A stretch of 64,000 nt of DNA from UBA2031 sp037189985 (lineage in GTDB: Bacteria > Pseudomonadota > Gammaproteobacteria > Pseudomonadales > Moraxellaceae): NCBI GenBank assembly GCA_037189985.1, contig JBBCJX010000018.1:62001-126000 (forward strand), read 5' to 3'. The notes beneath the pieces were generated by a model that saw only the letters and a list, made by a program, of their open reading frames with translations, did no database searches and was not told the DNA's origin. Position numbers and translations under genes: made by a program. Of this stretch, positions 9,354-17,225 are shown piece by piece. Every line of letters starts with the position of its first letter. Within the stretch, counting starts at the first letter, position 1.

Positions 9354-9390
9354 GGCAGTTTCCTTGGGGTCTGGACAGGATTGCCAGGAA

Positions 9391-9408
9391 ACTAAACGAA
9401 CGTTAAGT
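9391..9408. promoter_or_regulatory. Candidate TetR operator palindrome
   Basis: The 18-base sequence ACTAAACGAACGTTAAGT matches its own reverse complement at 14 of 18 positions. It lies 38 bases upstream of the tetR start, in the gap between the divergent tetR and acyl-CoA dehydrogenase genes. TetR-family repressors usually bind palindromes of 15-20 bp next to their own gene. The dehydrogenase gene starts about 180 bases away on the other side. Confidence 0.6.
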
Positions 9409-9588
9409 AAGGAGCAAGCGCCGTCCGGCCCCCGCGGGCCGCCGTTCATTCACCCAAAAAACCGGCAAAAACGGCAAAGCTGTCAATGTCCGACCCGGCA
9501 GCCTCACGTATAAAGCGCACCGTCCCGCCGGCTTCGTCATTTCTGACATGTCCGGCACGTCCCATGGCTGTCCAGAGAAGGTGAAACC

Positions 9589-11406
9589 ATGCCCGCTTAC
9601 AAGGCTCCGCTGCGCGACATGCGCTTCCTGTTGAACGAGGTCTTCGACTACCCGAAGCATTACAGCAAGCTCTCCAACGGCGGCGAAGCCACGCCGGACA
9701 TGGTCGAAGCCATCCTCGGCGAGGCGGCCCGCTTCTGCGAGGAAGTCCTGTCCCCGCTCAACCTGTCGGGCGACGAGGAAGGCTGCCACTTCAACAACGG
9801 TATCGTCACCACGCCCAAGGGCTTCAAGGAGGCCTACGAGCAGTATGTCGCCGGCGGCTGGCAGGGCCTGTCCCACCCCGTGGAATACGGCGGCCAGGGC
9901 ATGCCCATGTCGCTGGGCCTCTTCAAATCCGAGATGATGGGCACGGCCAACTGGTCCTTCACCATGTATCCCGGCCTCTCGCTTGGCGCCATGAACACCA
10001 TCATGCAGCACGCCACGGAAGCCCAGAAGAACGTCTACATGCCGCCGCTGACCGAAGGCCGCTGGACCGGCACCATGTGCCTGACCGAACCGCAGTGCGG
10101 CACCGACCTCGGGCAGGTGAAGACCAAGGCCGAGCCGAATCCGGACGGCAGCTATCGCATCACCGGCACCAAGATCTTCATTTCTGCCGGCGAGCACGAC
10201 CTTGCCGAAAACATCATCCACATCGTGCTGGCCCGCCTGCCGGACGCTCCTCCGGGCACCAAGGGCATCTCGCTCTTCATCGTGCCCAAGTTCAAGGTGA
10301 ACGCTGACGGTTCACTGGGCGTGCGCAACGGCGTGGCCTGCGGCTCCATCGAACACAAGATGGGCATCAAGGCCTCGGCCACCTGCGTCATCAACATGGA
10401 TGAGGCCGAAGGCTATCTGATTGCCCAGCCCAACAAGGGTCTGGAAGCCATGTTCACCTTCATGAACACCGCCCGCATCGGCACCGCTGTGCAGGGCATT
10501 GCGCATGCCGAACTTTCTTTCCAGGGCGCGCTGGCTTATGCCAAGGAGCGCCGTTCCATGCGCGCGCTCTCCGGCAAGAAAGAGCCGGACAAGATCGCCG
10601 ACGCCATCATCCACCACGCCGATGTGCGTCGCATGCTGCTCACGCAGAAGGCCGTGGCCGAAGGTGGCCGCGCGATGATCTATTACGCCGCGCAGTACGC
10701 CGACCACATGGTGAACGGCATCATCGAAGGCGACCAGAAGAAGTACGAGCACTGGGACGACAAGCTCGGCTTCCTCACGCCCATCCTGAAGGGCTTCCTC
10801 ACCGAGCTGGGCCTGGAGTCTGCCAACCACGGCATGCAGGTCTTCGGGGGTCATGGCTTCATCAAGGAACACGGCATGGAGCAGATCGCCCGCGACGCGC
10901 GCATCTCCACGCTGTACGAAGGCACCACCGGCATCCAGGCGCTGGACCTGCTGGGCCGCAAGGTGCTGCTGCAGACCCGCGGCAAGGTCGTGCGTGACTT
11001 CACGGGCAAGATTGCCGCGTTTGCGCGTGATTACCTGACCGACAAGGACATGCGCCCCTTCGCCTGGGAACTGACCAAGATTGCCGCACAGTGGAACTAC
11101 CTCACCACGCGCATCATGCTCACGGCCCGCAAGGACCGCGATATTGTCAGTTCCGCCAGCCACCATTTCCTGATGTATTCCGGGTACGCCACCATGGCGT
11201 ATTTCTGGGCCTTGCAGGCGGCTGTCGCCCAGGAAAAGCTGCGCAATGGCGGCGATGAAGAGCCCGCTTTCTACAAGGCCAAGATCCAGACGGCCGAGTT
11301 CTACTTTGACCACCTGCTGCCGCGCGCCAAGGGCCACGCCAAGTCCATGATCAAGCCGACCAAGTCGGTGATGCAGATGGATGTGGACAGCTTCGTGTTT
11401 GAGTAA
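9589..11406 (+). CDS. Acyl-CoA dehydrogenase (long, about 600-residue DmdC/FadE-like subfamily)
   Basis: A 605-residue FAD enzyme that makes the trans-2,3 double bond in an acyl-CoA thioester. The FAD/substrate-binding stretch is CLTEPQCGTDLGQVKTKAEP; the catalytic base is expected to be Glu444 in LYEGTTGIQALDLLG. The extra C-terminal helical domain (PF12806-type) makes it longer than the ~380-residue short-chain enzymes. This class includes fatty-acyl and 3-methylthiopropionyl-CoA dehydrogenases; sequence alone does not decide. With a possible alkane hydroxylase at the far end of the window, a role in fatty-acid degradation is plausible. It is monocistronic, ending in a strong terminator. 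Confidence 0.93.
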   Translation: MPAYKAPLRDMRFLLNEVFDYPKHYSKLSNGGEATPDMVEAILGEAARFCEEVLSPLNLSGDEEGCHFNNGIVTTPKGFKEAYEQYVAGGWQGLSHPVEYGGQGMPMSLGLFKSEMMGTANWSFTMYPGLSLGAMNTIMQHATEAQKNVYMPPLTEGRWTGTMCLTEPQCGTDLGQVKTKAEPNPDGSYRITGTKIFISAGEHDLAENIIHIVLARLPDAPPGTKGISLFIVPKFKVNADGSLGVRNGVACGSIEHKMGIKASATCVINMDEAEGYLIAQPNKGLEAMFTFMNTARIGTAVQGIAHAELSFQGALAYAKERRSMRALSGKKEPDKIADAIIHHADVRRMLLTQKAVAEGGRAMIYYAAQYADHMVNGIIEGDQKKYEHWDDKLGFLTPILKGFLTELGLESANHGMQVFGGHGFIKEHGMEQIARDARISTLYEGTTGIQALDLLGRKVLLQTRGKVVRDFTGKIAAFARDYLTDKDMRPFAWELTKIAAQWNYLTTRIMLTARKDRDIVSSASHHFLMYSGYATMAYFWALQAAVAQEKLRNGGDEEPAFYKAKIQTAEFYFDHLLPRAKGHAKSMIKPTKSVMQMDVDSFVFE

Positions 11407-11413
11407 AGAAGTT

Positions 11414-11431
11414 GCCTGCTGCAAAGCAGGC
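11414..11431 (+). repeat. Perfect 7-bp hairpin with GCAA tetraloop after acyl-CoA dehydrogenase
   Basis: GCCTGCT-GCAA-AGCAGGC forms a perfect stem closed by a GNRA tetraloop, eight bases after the stop codon and directly before the main terminator. It probably stabilises the mRNA 3' end. Confidence 0.6.
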
Positions 11432-11433
11432 TG

Positions 11434-11471
11434 AAAAAGGGCTGCATTGCGTGAGTGATGCGGCCCTTTTT
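11434..11471. terminator. Bidirectional Rho-independent terminator
   Basis: AAAAAGGGCTGCAT (11434-11447) pairs with ATGCGGCCCTTTTT (11458-11471), a 14-bp stem with one G-U wobble. It is flanked by A and T tracts, so it can end transcripts from the dehydrogenase (plus strand) and from the small minus-strand gene, whose stop codon (11470-11472) overlaps the second arm. Confidence 0.9.
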
Positions 11472-11727
11472 ATTTCTGGCCTGCTGTAGCTGCTTCAAGA
11501 AGCTTCCGGAAGGTATGGATTGCCAGGTTGATATCGGCTTGCGTGTCACCATCCCACTCTTCGACGGATTCCAGTTCTGCCTCCAAACTCCGGATGCGCA
11601 AACCTATTTCAGCAATTTCCGCCGGACCGCAGCAGGCGGCCACTTCCTCCCACTTTTTATCCGGTATCCGTTCCTGGAGGGACAGTCCGTTCCGCGCTTC
11701 CAGAATGAGTTTTTGCAGGTTACTCAT
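11470..11727 (-). CDS. Small hypothetical protein, 85 residues
   Basis: I do not recognise this protein. It begins MSNLQKLILEARNGLSLQER and is largely helical and acidic, with no signal peptide or membrane segment. A pair of cysteines (AACCGP, residues 32-33) is the only notable motif. The start is supported by AGGAAAA six bases upstream. It lies 92 bases after the mltF-like gene on the same strand and may be cotranscribed or have its own promoter; its 3' end shares the bidirectional terminator with the dehydrogenase. Confidence 0.65.
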   Translation of the reverse strand: MSNLQKLILEARNGLSLQERIPDKKWEEVAACCGPAEIAEIGLRIRSLEAELESVEEWDGDTQADINLAIHTFRKLLEAATAGQK

Positions 11728-11819
11728 GGTTTTCCTGAAATGTTGTTGGCGCTCTGCGAGGCTGCTGCGTGACAGTGTGCAAGCTTGTAGTTGGCGTGGG
11801 GCGTGCTGGTGCGAAAATT

Positions 11820-13247
11820 TCAGGGTCCCAGTGAAGCTTTTACGGCATCACGCTTCTTGTCCTGCTCTTCTATCAGCTTGTAGGCGACGAAGTATTTGCT
11901 GATGTTGACGACATACTGCACGGTCTCTTGCCCGACTTTTTCCGCCACCACACGTTCCACATTGTCGAACCAGACATTCGGGTCCAGCCCGCGGGCGGCA
12001 GCTTGCCGGCGCAGGCTGGCAATGCGGGTGGGGCCGGCGTTGTAGGCGGCAAAGCACAGCAACGTACGGTTGACGGGGTCCAGTTTGTCATCGCTGAAAT
12101 ACACTTCTGCCAGATGGTTCATGTACTTCACGCCGGCATGGATGTTGGGTTCCAGCTTGTGGATGTCGCCCACCTTCATTGCGCGCCCCGTAGCCGGCAT
12201 CACCTGCATGACACCGATGGCACCGGCACGACTCCGGGTTTTCTGCTCCAGGCCGGACTCCTGGAAGCCTTGTGCCGTCAGCATGAGGTGATCGAAGCCG
12301 TATTGCTCGCCATAGCGCTTGAAGATGTCCACCATGTTGCGAAAGCGTGCCAGCTCGGTGGGCGCCAGCGCATTGCGCGCCCAGGTGTTGCTGACGAAGT
12401 AGCGGCGGGCCAGGACATTGCCGTAGGTGGTGCCGATCTTGTGCTGGTTCACAAAACGGTCCACCAGCGCCTTGAATTTTGGCGTGCCACGGCGCAGTCC
12501 GAGTACAAGCGGGCGGTTTTCCACCAGTGGTGCGGCAGTCTCGCTGACGACATCAGGAAAAATTTCCGCCCAGAGGCTGGCACGGAAATCATCCAGAATT
12601 GTCTGCTCGATCAGTCCGGCGTTGATCAGTTCCAGAATGTCCTCGTCCGCAAGATGCTCATCAAGGGCTTCGATGGCAGCCGGCTTCATGCCACGTGCCT
12701 TGAAGGCACCATTCAGGTCTTCCAGAGTCTCGCGATAGCTGCTGGAAGGGCGCAGATGAAACGTGCGGCCGGAAAGGTCATCCAGTGATGTCACTGCCGG
12801 CACGTCCTTGCCACGCACCACGATCTCGTTGCTGCTCTGGTAAAGCGGTGTGGAAAAATCCATGCGCCCTTGCCGTGAAGGCATGATGCGCAGGCCGGCG
12901 AAAGCGATGTCGCCCCGGCCTTCTTCCAGATAGGAGATGAGCTTGTCACGCGCCACGGGAATCAGCACCACGCTGACGGGCCGCCGGCCGTGCTTCACAT
13001 GGCGATTGATGAATTTCTCGAAGTCGCGGGCAGCCTCGTAAGCGATGCCGCGCTGCTGGCCTTTCAGGATGAAATAATCCGTCTTGCTCCAGGAGACGAG
13101 GGCGCGCACGGTACGGCGCTCCACCATGCCGTCCAGATCATCACTCTGCGGTTCCAGCAGGCGCGCCGGCAATGCATCCAGCGCAGTGGCCGTGCCACAG
13201 AGCAGGAGCATCAGAAGCGGCAGCAGTCTCAGAAGTGTTGTTGGCAT
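11820..13247 (-). CDS. mltF: MltF-like membrane-bound lytic murein transglycosylase
   Basis: A 475-residue periplasmic enzyme that cleaves peptidoglycan glycan strands with formation of 1,6-anhydromuramyl ends. After a signal peptide (about 1-22) comes a solute-binding-protein-like (SBP_bac_3) regulatory domain, about residues 45-280, then a C-terminal SLT domain from about 300. The catalytic Glu is expected at 330 in AQGFQESGLEQ; supporting SLT motifs are GAIGVMQVMPATG and AAYNAGPTR. This two-domain plan is the MltF family. It sits divergent to the SDR gene. Confidence 0.9.
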   Translation of the reverse strand: MPTTLLRLLPLLMLLLCGTATALDALPARLLEPQSDDLDGMVERRTVRALVSWSKTDYFILKGQQRGIAYEAARDFEKFINRHVKHGRRPVSVVLIPVARDKLISYLEEGRGDIAFAGLRIMPSRQGRMDFSTPLYQSSNEIVVRGKDVPAVTSLDDLSGRTFHLRPSSSYRETLEDLNGAFKARGMKPAAIEALDEHLADEDILELINAGLIEQTILDDFRASLWAEIFPDVVSETAAPLVENRPLVLGLRRGTPKFKALVDRFVNQHKIGTTYGNVLARRYFVSNTWARNALAPTELARFRNMVDIFKRYGEQYGFDHLMLTAQGFQESGLEQKTRSRAGAIGVMQVMPATGRAMKVGDIHKLEPNIHAGVKYMNHLAEVYFSDDKLDPVNRTLLCFAAYNAGPTRIASLRRQAAARGLDPNVWFDNVERVVAEKVGQETVQYVVNISKYFVAYKLIEEQDKKRDAVKASLGP

Positions 13248-13458
13248 GGCACCCTCCCTTGTCCGGTGAGATTAGTCAGGGCCGGAACAGGCGTCGACTA
13301 CCTCTGCGCCAGCGGCAGGTTTTCAGTACCGATTCGCCAAACCGGTCACACAGGGGGCTGACCATGCTGCCAGGGTTTACTGCCGTTGAGCCATGCAGAC
13401 GAGAGGCGAACGGCTGCTACACTGCCCCTCTCTTTAAATGTCGCCCGGGAGATCGCTC

Positions 13459-14199
13459 ATGTCGTCCACTGCCATCATTGTTGGTGCTTCACGCGGCATA
13501 GGCGCCAGCCTGGCGCGTGAGCTGGCACGTCGCGGAACCCGGCTGGGCCTGCTCGCCCGTAATCAGGAGCAGCTTGGCGAGCTTGCTTCTGCCTTGCGGC
13601 AGGAATTCGGTGTACAGGTGGAAACAGCGGCGCTGGACGTTTGCGACAACGATGCCGTGTCACCCGTCCTGCAGGAGATCATGCAGCGTTTTGATCACGT
13701 GGACACGGTGGTTGCCAATGCCGGTGTGCTGGGCTGGCGACGTGCCGGTGACGGTAATGTGGCCGAAGATCGCCGCATCATCGAAACCAACCTCATGGGC
13801 GCCATCGCCGTAATCGATGCCGCCGTGGCCCGGTTCAAGGCGCAGAAAGGTGGCCATGTCGTCGGTATTTCCTCCATCTCTGCCTATCGCGGCATTCCCG
13901 GCAGTGCCGCTTATTCCGCCAGCAAGGCCGCGCTCACCAACTATCTGGATGCGCTGCGCATGGAGCTGGCCAGCAAGAACATTGCCGTGACTGCCGTGCA
14001 TCCCGGCTTCGTGAAAACGGATATCGGCCCGAACATGGAAAAATATCCCTTCGCTGCCGACCCCGCACAGGTTGCACGCGAAATTGCCGACGGCATCGCC
14101 CGGAAAAAGAAAAACCTGATCGTGCCCCGCTTCCCCTGGAGTTTTCTCATGCCCGGCATGCGGCTGATGCCGGACAGCGTGATGAAAAAGATTTTCTGA
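13459..14199 (+). CDS. Short-chain dehydrogenase/reductase
   Basis: A 246-residue NAD(P)-dependent oxidoreductase of the classical SDR family. The cofactor motif is VGASRGIGASLA near the N-terminus, NAG occurs in VVANAGVLGWR, and the catalytic Tyr/Lys pair is in YSASKAAL with Ser in GISSISAYRG. The Arg in GASRG suggests NADP preference (inference). The start at MSSTAIIVGAS is preceded by GGGAGA; another ATG 21 bases upstream is in frame. The substrate is unknown. The C-terminus (IVPRFPWSFLMPGMRLMP) has a hydrophobic stretch that may be membrane-associated, as in DltE/YohF-like SDRs. Confidence 0.9.
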   Translation: MSSTAIIVGASRGIGASLARELARRGTRLGLLARNQEQLGELASALRQEFGVQVETAALDVCDNDAVSPVLQEIMQRFDHVDTVVANAGVLGWRRAGDGNVAEDRRIIETNLMGAIAVIDAAVARFKAQKGGHVVGISSISAYRGIPGSAAYSASKAALTNYLDALRMELASKNIAVTAVHPGFVKTDIGPNMEKYPFAADPAQVAREIADGIARKKKNLIVPRFPWSFLMPGMRLMPDSVMKKIF

Positions 14200-14257
14200 G
14201 TGCTCAAGGCCCGTACCCGCCGCTGCCGCGCATCCACCAACACTCTGGGACACCATC

Positions 14258-14968
14258 ATGCGTGACGATGAAATCAAGGCTGTTTTTGACCAGCAGGCGG
14301 CAAGCTATGACGAGCGATGGGCGAAGACGGCGCCTATCCGCGATGCTTTGTACTTCCTGCTTGAAGCGGTATTTGCTGGCCTGCCCGCCAATGCGCGTCT
14401 GCTTTGTATAGGGGTGGGTACGGGCGAGGAGCTTTGTCATTTCGCCCGGCGTTTCCCGCAATGGACTTTTGTCGCCGTAGAGCTTTCGGGTGCCATGCTG
14501 GATGTCTGCCGTCGCAAGGCGGAACAGGCAGGATTTGAGTCACGTTGCCACTTTCATGAGGGCTATCTGGATACGCTGCCCGGCACGGGAGAGTTTGATG
14601 CCGCCACTTGCTTCCTCGTGTCCCAGTTCATGCTGGACAAAGAAGTCCGCTCCGGTTTCTTCAAGAGCATTGCCGATCGCCTCCGGCCAGGAGGCATCCT
14701 CGCCAGTTCGGATCTGGCGTCCGACACGGGCTCGCACGAGTACGAAGCGCTGCTCAACATGTGGCTGAACATGATGCTGGCGGCAGGCATTCCTGCTGCC
14801 GGGCTGGAGCAGATGCGCGCCGCCTATGCCAGGGATGTCGCCATCCTTCCACCCGGAGAAGTCGCCTCCCTCATCCGGTCCGGTGGTTTTGACGACCCGG
14901 TGATGTTCTATCAGACCGGATTGATTCATGCCTGGTTCTCCCGGCGCGCATCTGCTGACGCCCACTGA
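14258..14968 (+). CDS. Class I SAM-dependent methyltransferase
   Basis: A 236-residue methyltransferase of unknown substrate. SAM-binding motif I is LLCIGVGTGEEL (about residues 49-60), motif II is the acidic end of strand 2 (FVAVELSGAML), and a motif near DAATCFLVSQFML corresponds to motif IV. The N-terminus FDQQAASYDERW is common among small-molecule methyltransferases such as UbiE-like and Methyltransf_25 proteins. It follows the SDR gene by 58 bases on the same strand and may be in the same transcript. The downstream gene begins 43 bases after its stop. Confidence 0.85.
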   Translation: MRDDEIKAVFDQQAASYDERWAKTAPIRDALYFLLEAVFAGLPANARLLCIGVGTGEELCHFARRFPQWTFVAVELSGAMLDVCRRKAEQAGFESRCHFHEGYLDTLPGTGEFDAATCFLVSQFMLDKEVRSGFFKSIADRLRPGGILASSDLASDTGSHEYEALLNMWLNMMLAAGIPAAGLEQMRAAYARDVAILPPGEVASLIRSGGFDDPVMFYQTGLIHAWFSRRASADAH

Positions 14969-15011
14969 CCATCCCCACCCGGAATCAGGCAAACTTGCCG
15001 CCTGATTCCCG

Positions 15012-15458
15012 ATGACTTCCTTGCATATGTCCCTTCCCGCCCCCGACCTCTCTCTTCCCCTGAACCCGCTTGAAACCCTGTTGCTTGCCTCCCGTGAGCG
15101 CGGGCAGGGGATTGCCGGCTTGCTGGATGCGCTGGTGGAAAGCGAGGTGGTGATCCTTCTGGACAAGGACCCGGGTGCAGCAGCGGGAACCGACCTGCTG
15201 GAGGGCCGGGCTCTGCCGCTGGTGCTCAGCAATCCGGAGGGCTCTCCAGTGCTGGCCGTGTTCTCGGCGGCCGAACGTTCTGTGCCAATGGCCCTGCAGT
15301 TCCCGCAATTCGGTTTTGGCCTGCCGGTGGCCTTCCGGGAATTGCTCAAGGTCATCCGCCCGGGGGTGGGGCTGGTGATGAATCCGGGCACGACACTGGG
15401 CTTCGAGATGCCGGCTGCCGCTGTCGCCCGACTGCAACAGGAAAGTCTGCTGCCCTGA
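15012..15458 (+). CDS. SseB-domain protein
   Basis: A 148-residue protein resembling the N-terminal SseB domain (PF07179): NPLETLLLASRERGQGIAGL, then SEVVILLDKDPG and LPLVLSNPEGSPVLAVFSA, followed by FRELLKVIRPGVGLVMNPG. SseB-domain proteins are poorly understood; E. coli SseB is linked to serine sensitivity and sulfurtransferase activity. No signal peptide or membrane segment is visible. Two ATGs are possible (15012 and 15027) and neither has a clear ribosome-binding site. It is the last gene of the SDR-methyltransferase cluster, ending in a small hairpin. Confidence 0.75.
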   Translation: MTSLHMSLPAPDLSLPLNPLETLLLASRERGQGIAGLLDALVESEVVILLDKDPGAAAGTDLLEGRALPLVLSNPEGSPVLAVFSAAERSVPMALQFPQFGFGLPVAFRELLKVIRPGVGLVMNPGTTLGFEMPAAAVARLQQESLLP

Positions 15459-15463
15459 CCGCG

Positions 15464-15481
15464 TGTCGCTTTTCGGCGACA
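15464..15481 (+). terminator. Weak hairpin after SseB-domain gene
   Basis: TGTCGC-(6)-GCGACA followed by TTAATTT, six bases after the stop codon. The stem is short and the T tract broken, so termination may be inefficient. The AT-rich 200 bases that follow probably hold the opgGHC promoter, but I could not place -35/-10 boxes with confidence. Confidence 0.5.
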
Positions 15482-15677
15482 TTAATTTCCCATATAAATC
15501 ATTGGCTTGTAAATCCGGCAGGGATTCCGTCGCCCCTGCCCGACGCTTTTTCCGGATTTTTGCTGCCTTGGCAGTGCGCCTGTACGGAAAACCCAATTAA
15601 CTGATTGATATAAAAGGATAAAAGTATCTGGGCACGGGCTTTGCTGAAGAGGGTATGTCTTCTTCAACCGATTCCGA

Positions 15678-17225
15678 TTGCCGATGCTGCGTTCTGCTGT
15701 TTCGTCTCCTTCCCCGTCGTCCCTGCTGGGCCGTTTGCTGGCCGGTGCGCTGTTGCTGGGCAGCACGAGCGCTGTGCATGCCTATGGTTTCGAGGATGTT
15801 GCCCGGCAGGCCCGTGATCTGGCCGCCAAGCCCTACCAGTCTCCTAAGACAGCACTGCCGGCCGAGCTCCGGGCCCTCAATTACGATCAGTACCGCGACA
15901 TACGCTTCCGCCCTGACCATGCGCTCTGGCGTAAGGAAGCCCTTCCTTTCGAGCTGATGTTCTTCCATCTGGGCAAGTTCAATACCGAGCCGGTGCACAT
16001 CAACGAGATCGATGCCAAGGGCAAGGTCCGCAAACTGCCCTTTGACCGGAGCGATTTCGATTACGGCCGTAACAGGCTCTCGCCCAAGAGCTGGGGTGAT
16101 CTGGGCCATGCCGGTTTCCGCGCCCACTACCCGCTGAACACGACAGCCTACAAGGACGAGCTGGTGGTCTTCCTGGGGGCGAGCTACTTCCGCGCTGTGG
16201 GTGCCGGGCAACGCTACGGCCTCTCGGCCCGTGGTCTCGCCATCGATACCGTGGGGGGCAAGGGAGAGGAGTTTCCGCGTTTCACCGAGTTCTGGATCGA
16301 AAAGCCGGCAGTGAAGGCGAAGTCGCTGGTCATCCATGCCTTGCTGGACTCACCCCGCGCTGCGGGTGCCTACCGCTTCGAGGTGGTGCCGGGCCAGGAC
16401 AGCGTGATGAACGTGAAGGCCGAGCTTTATCTGCGTGGCCCTGTGGCCACGCTGGGCCTGGCACCGCTCACCAGCATGTACATGTTTGGCGAGAACCAGC
16501 CACACCGCACCGACTTCCGTCCGGAAGTGCACGACTCCGACGGGCTCATGGTTGCCACGGGTGAGGGCGAATGGCTCTGGCGTCCGCTGATCAATCCGGC
16601 TGCTCCGCTGGTGACGTCCTTTGCCATGAAGTCGCCCCGCGGCTTCGGCCTCATGCAGCGTGACCGTGAGTTCCGCAACTACGAAGACACCGAAGCCCGT
16701 TATGAGCTGCGGCCCAGCGCCTGGGTGACCCCGGTGGGTGACTGGGGTCCGGGCCGCGTGGAACTGGTCCAGCTCCCCACTCCGGACGAAACCAATGACA
16801 ACGTGGTGGCCTATTGGGTGCCGGAGCGTCTGCCGGCACCGGGCCAGCCCCTGCGCTTTGCCTATCGCCTGGCCTGGCAGGGCGAGGCGCAGCAGCGGCC
16901 GCCGGCTTCCTGGGCCACGCAATCACGGGTGGGTCGGGGCTTCCACGAACTCGCCGCCAACGAGCAGCAATACATCATCGATTTCGACGGCCCGGCCCTG
17001 AAGAAGCTTGCGGCCAATGCCGACGTGCGCGCCGTGGTTTCGGCCAACGACAACGGCGAGATCGTCGAGAGCAATGCCTATCACAACGAAGTCACCGGCA
17101 GCTGGCGTCTTGCGCTGCGGGTGAAACAGCGCCAGGGCAGCCGTCCCGTGGAGTTGCGCGCTTTCCTTCAACACGGCAAAGACACAGTGAGCGAAACATG
17201 GACCAGCATCATTCCGGCCCGGTGA
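15678..17225 (+). CDS. opgG: Periplasmic glucan biosynthesis protein OpgG (MdoG)
   Basis: A periplasmic protein of about 515 residues needed to add branches and finish the osmoregulated periplasmic glucan (OPG) backbone made by OpgH. A signal peptide covers about residues 1-35 (LLAGALLLGSTSAVHA, then YGFEDVARQAR). Family motifs include DQYRDIRFRPDHALW, SYFRAVGAGQRYGLSARGLA and FGENQPHRTDFRPEVHDSDG. The start may be TTG at 15678 or ATG at 15684; ATG seems likelier by usage but the frame is the same. It is first in an opgG-opgH-opgC operon and overlaps opgH by 28 bases. Confidence 0.95.
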   Translation: MPMLRSAVSSPSPSSLLGRLLAGALLLGSTSAVHAYGFEDVARQARDLAAKPYQSPKTALPAELRALNYDQYRDIRFRPDHALWRKEALPFELMFFHLGKFNTEPVHINEIDAKGKVRKLPFDRSDFDYGRNRLSPKSWGDLGHAGFRAHYPLNTTAYKDELVVFLGASYFRAVGAGQRYGLSARGLAIDTVGGKGEEFPRFTEFWIEKPAVKAKSLVIHALLDSPRAAGAYRFEVVPGQDSVMNVKAELYLRGPVATLGLAPLTSMYMFGENQPHRTDFRPEVHDSDGLMVATGEGEWLWRPLINPAAPLVTSFAMKSPRGFGLMQRDREFRNYEDTEARYELRPSAWVTPVGDWGPGRVELVQLPTPDETNDNVVAYWVPERLPAPGQPLRFAYRLAWQGEAQQRPPASWATQSRVGRGFHELAANEQQYIIDFDGPALKKLAANADVRAVVSANDNGEIVESNAYHNEVTGSWRLALRVKQRQGSRPVELRAFLQHGKDTVSETWTSIIPAR

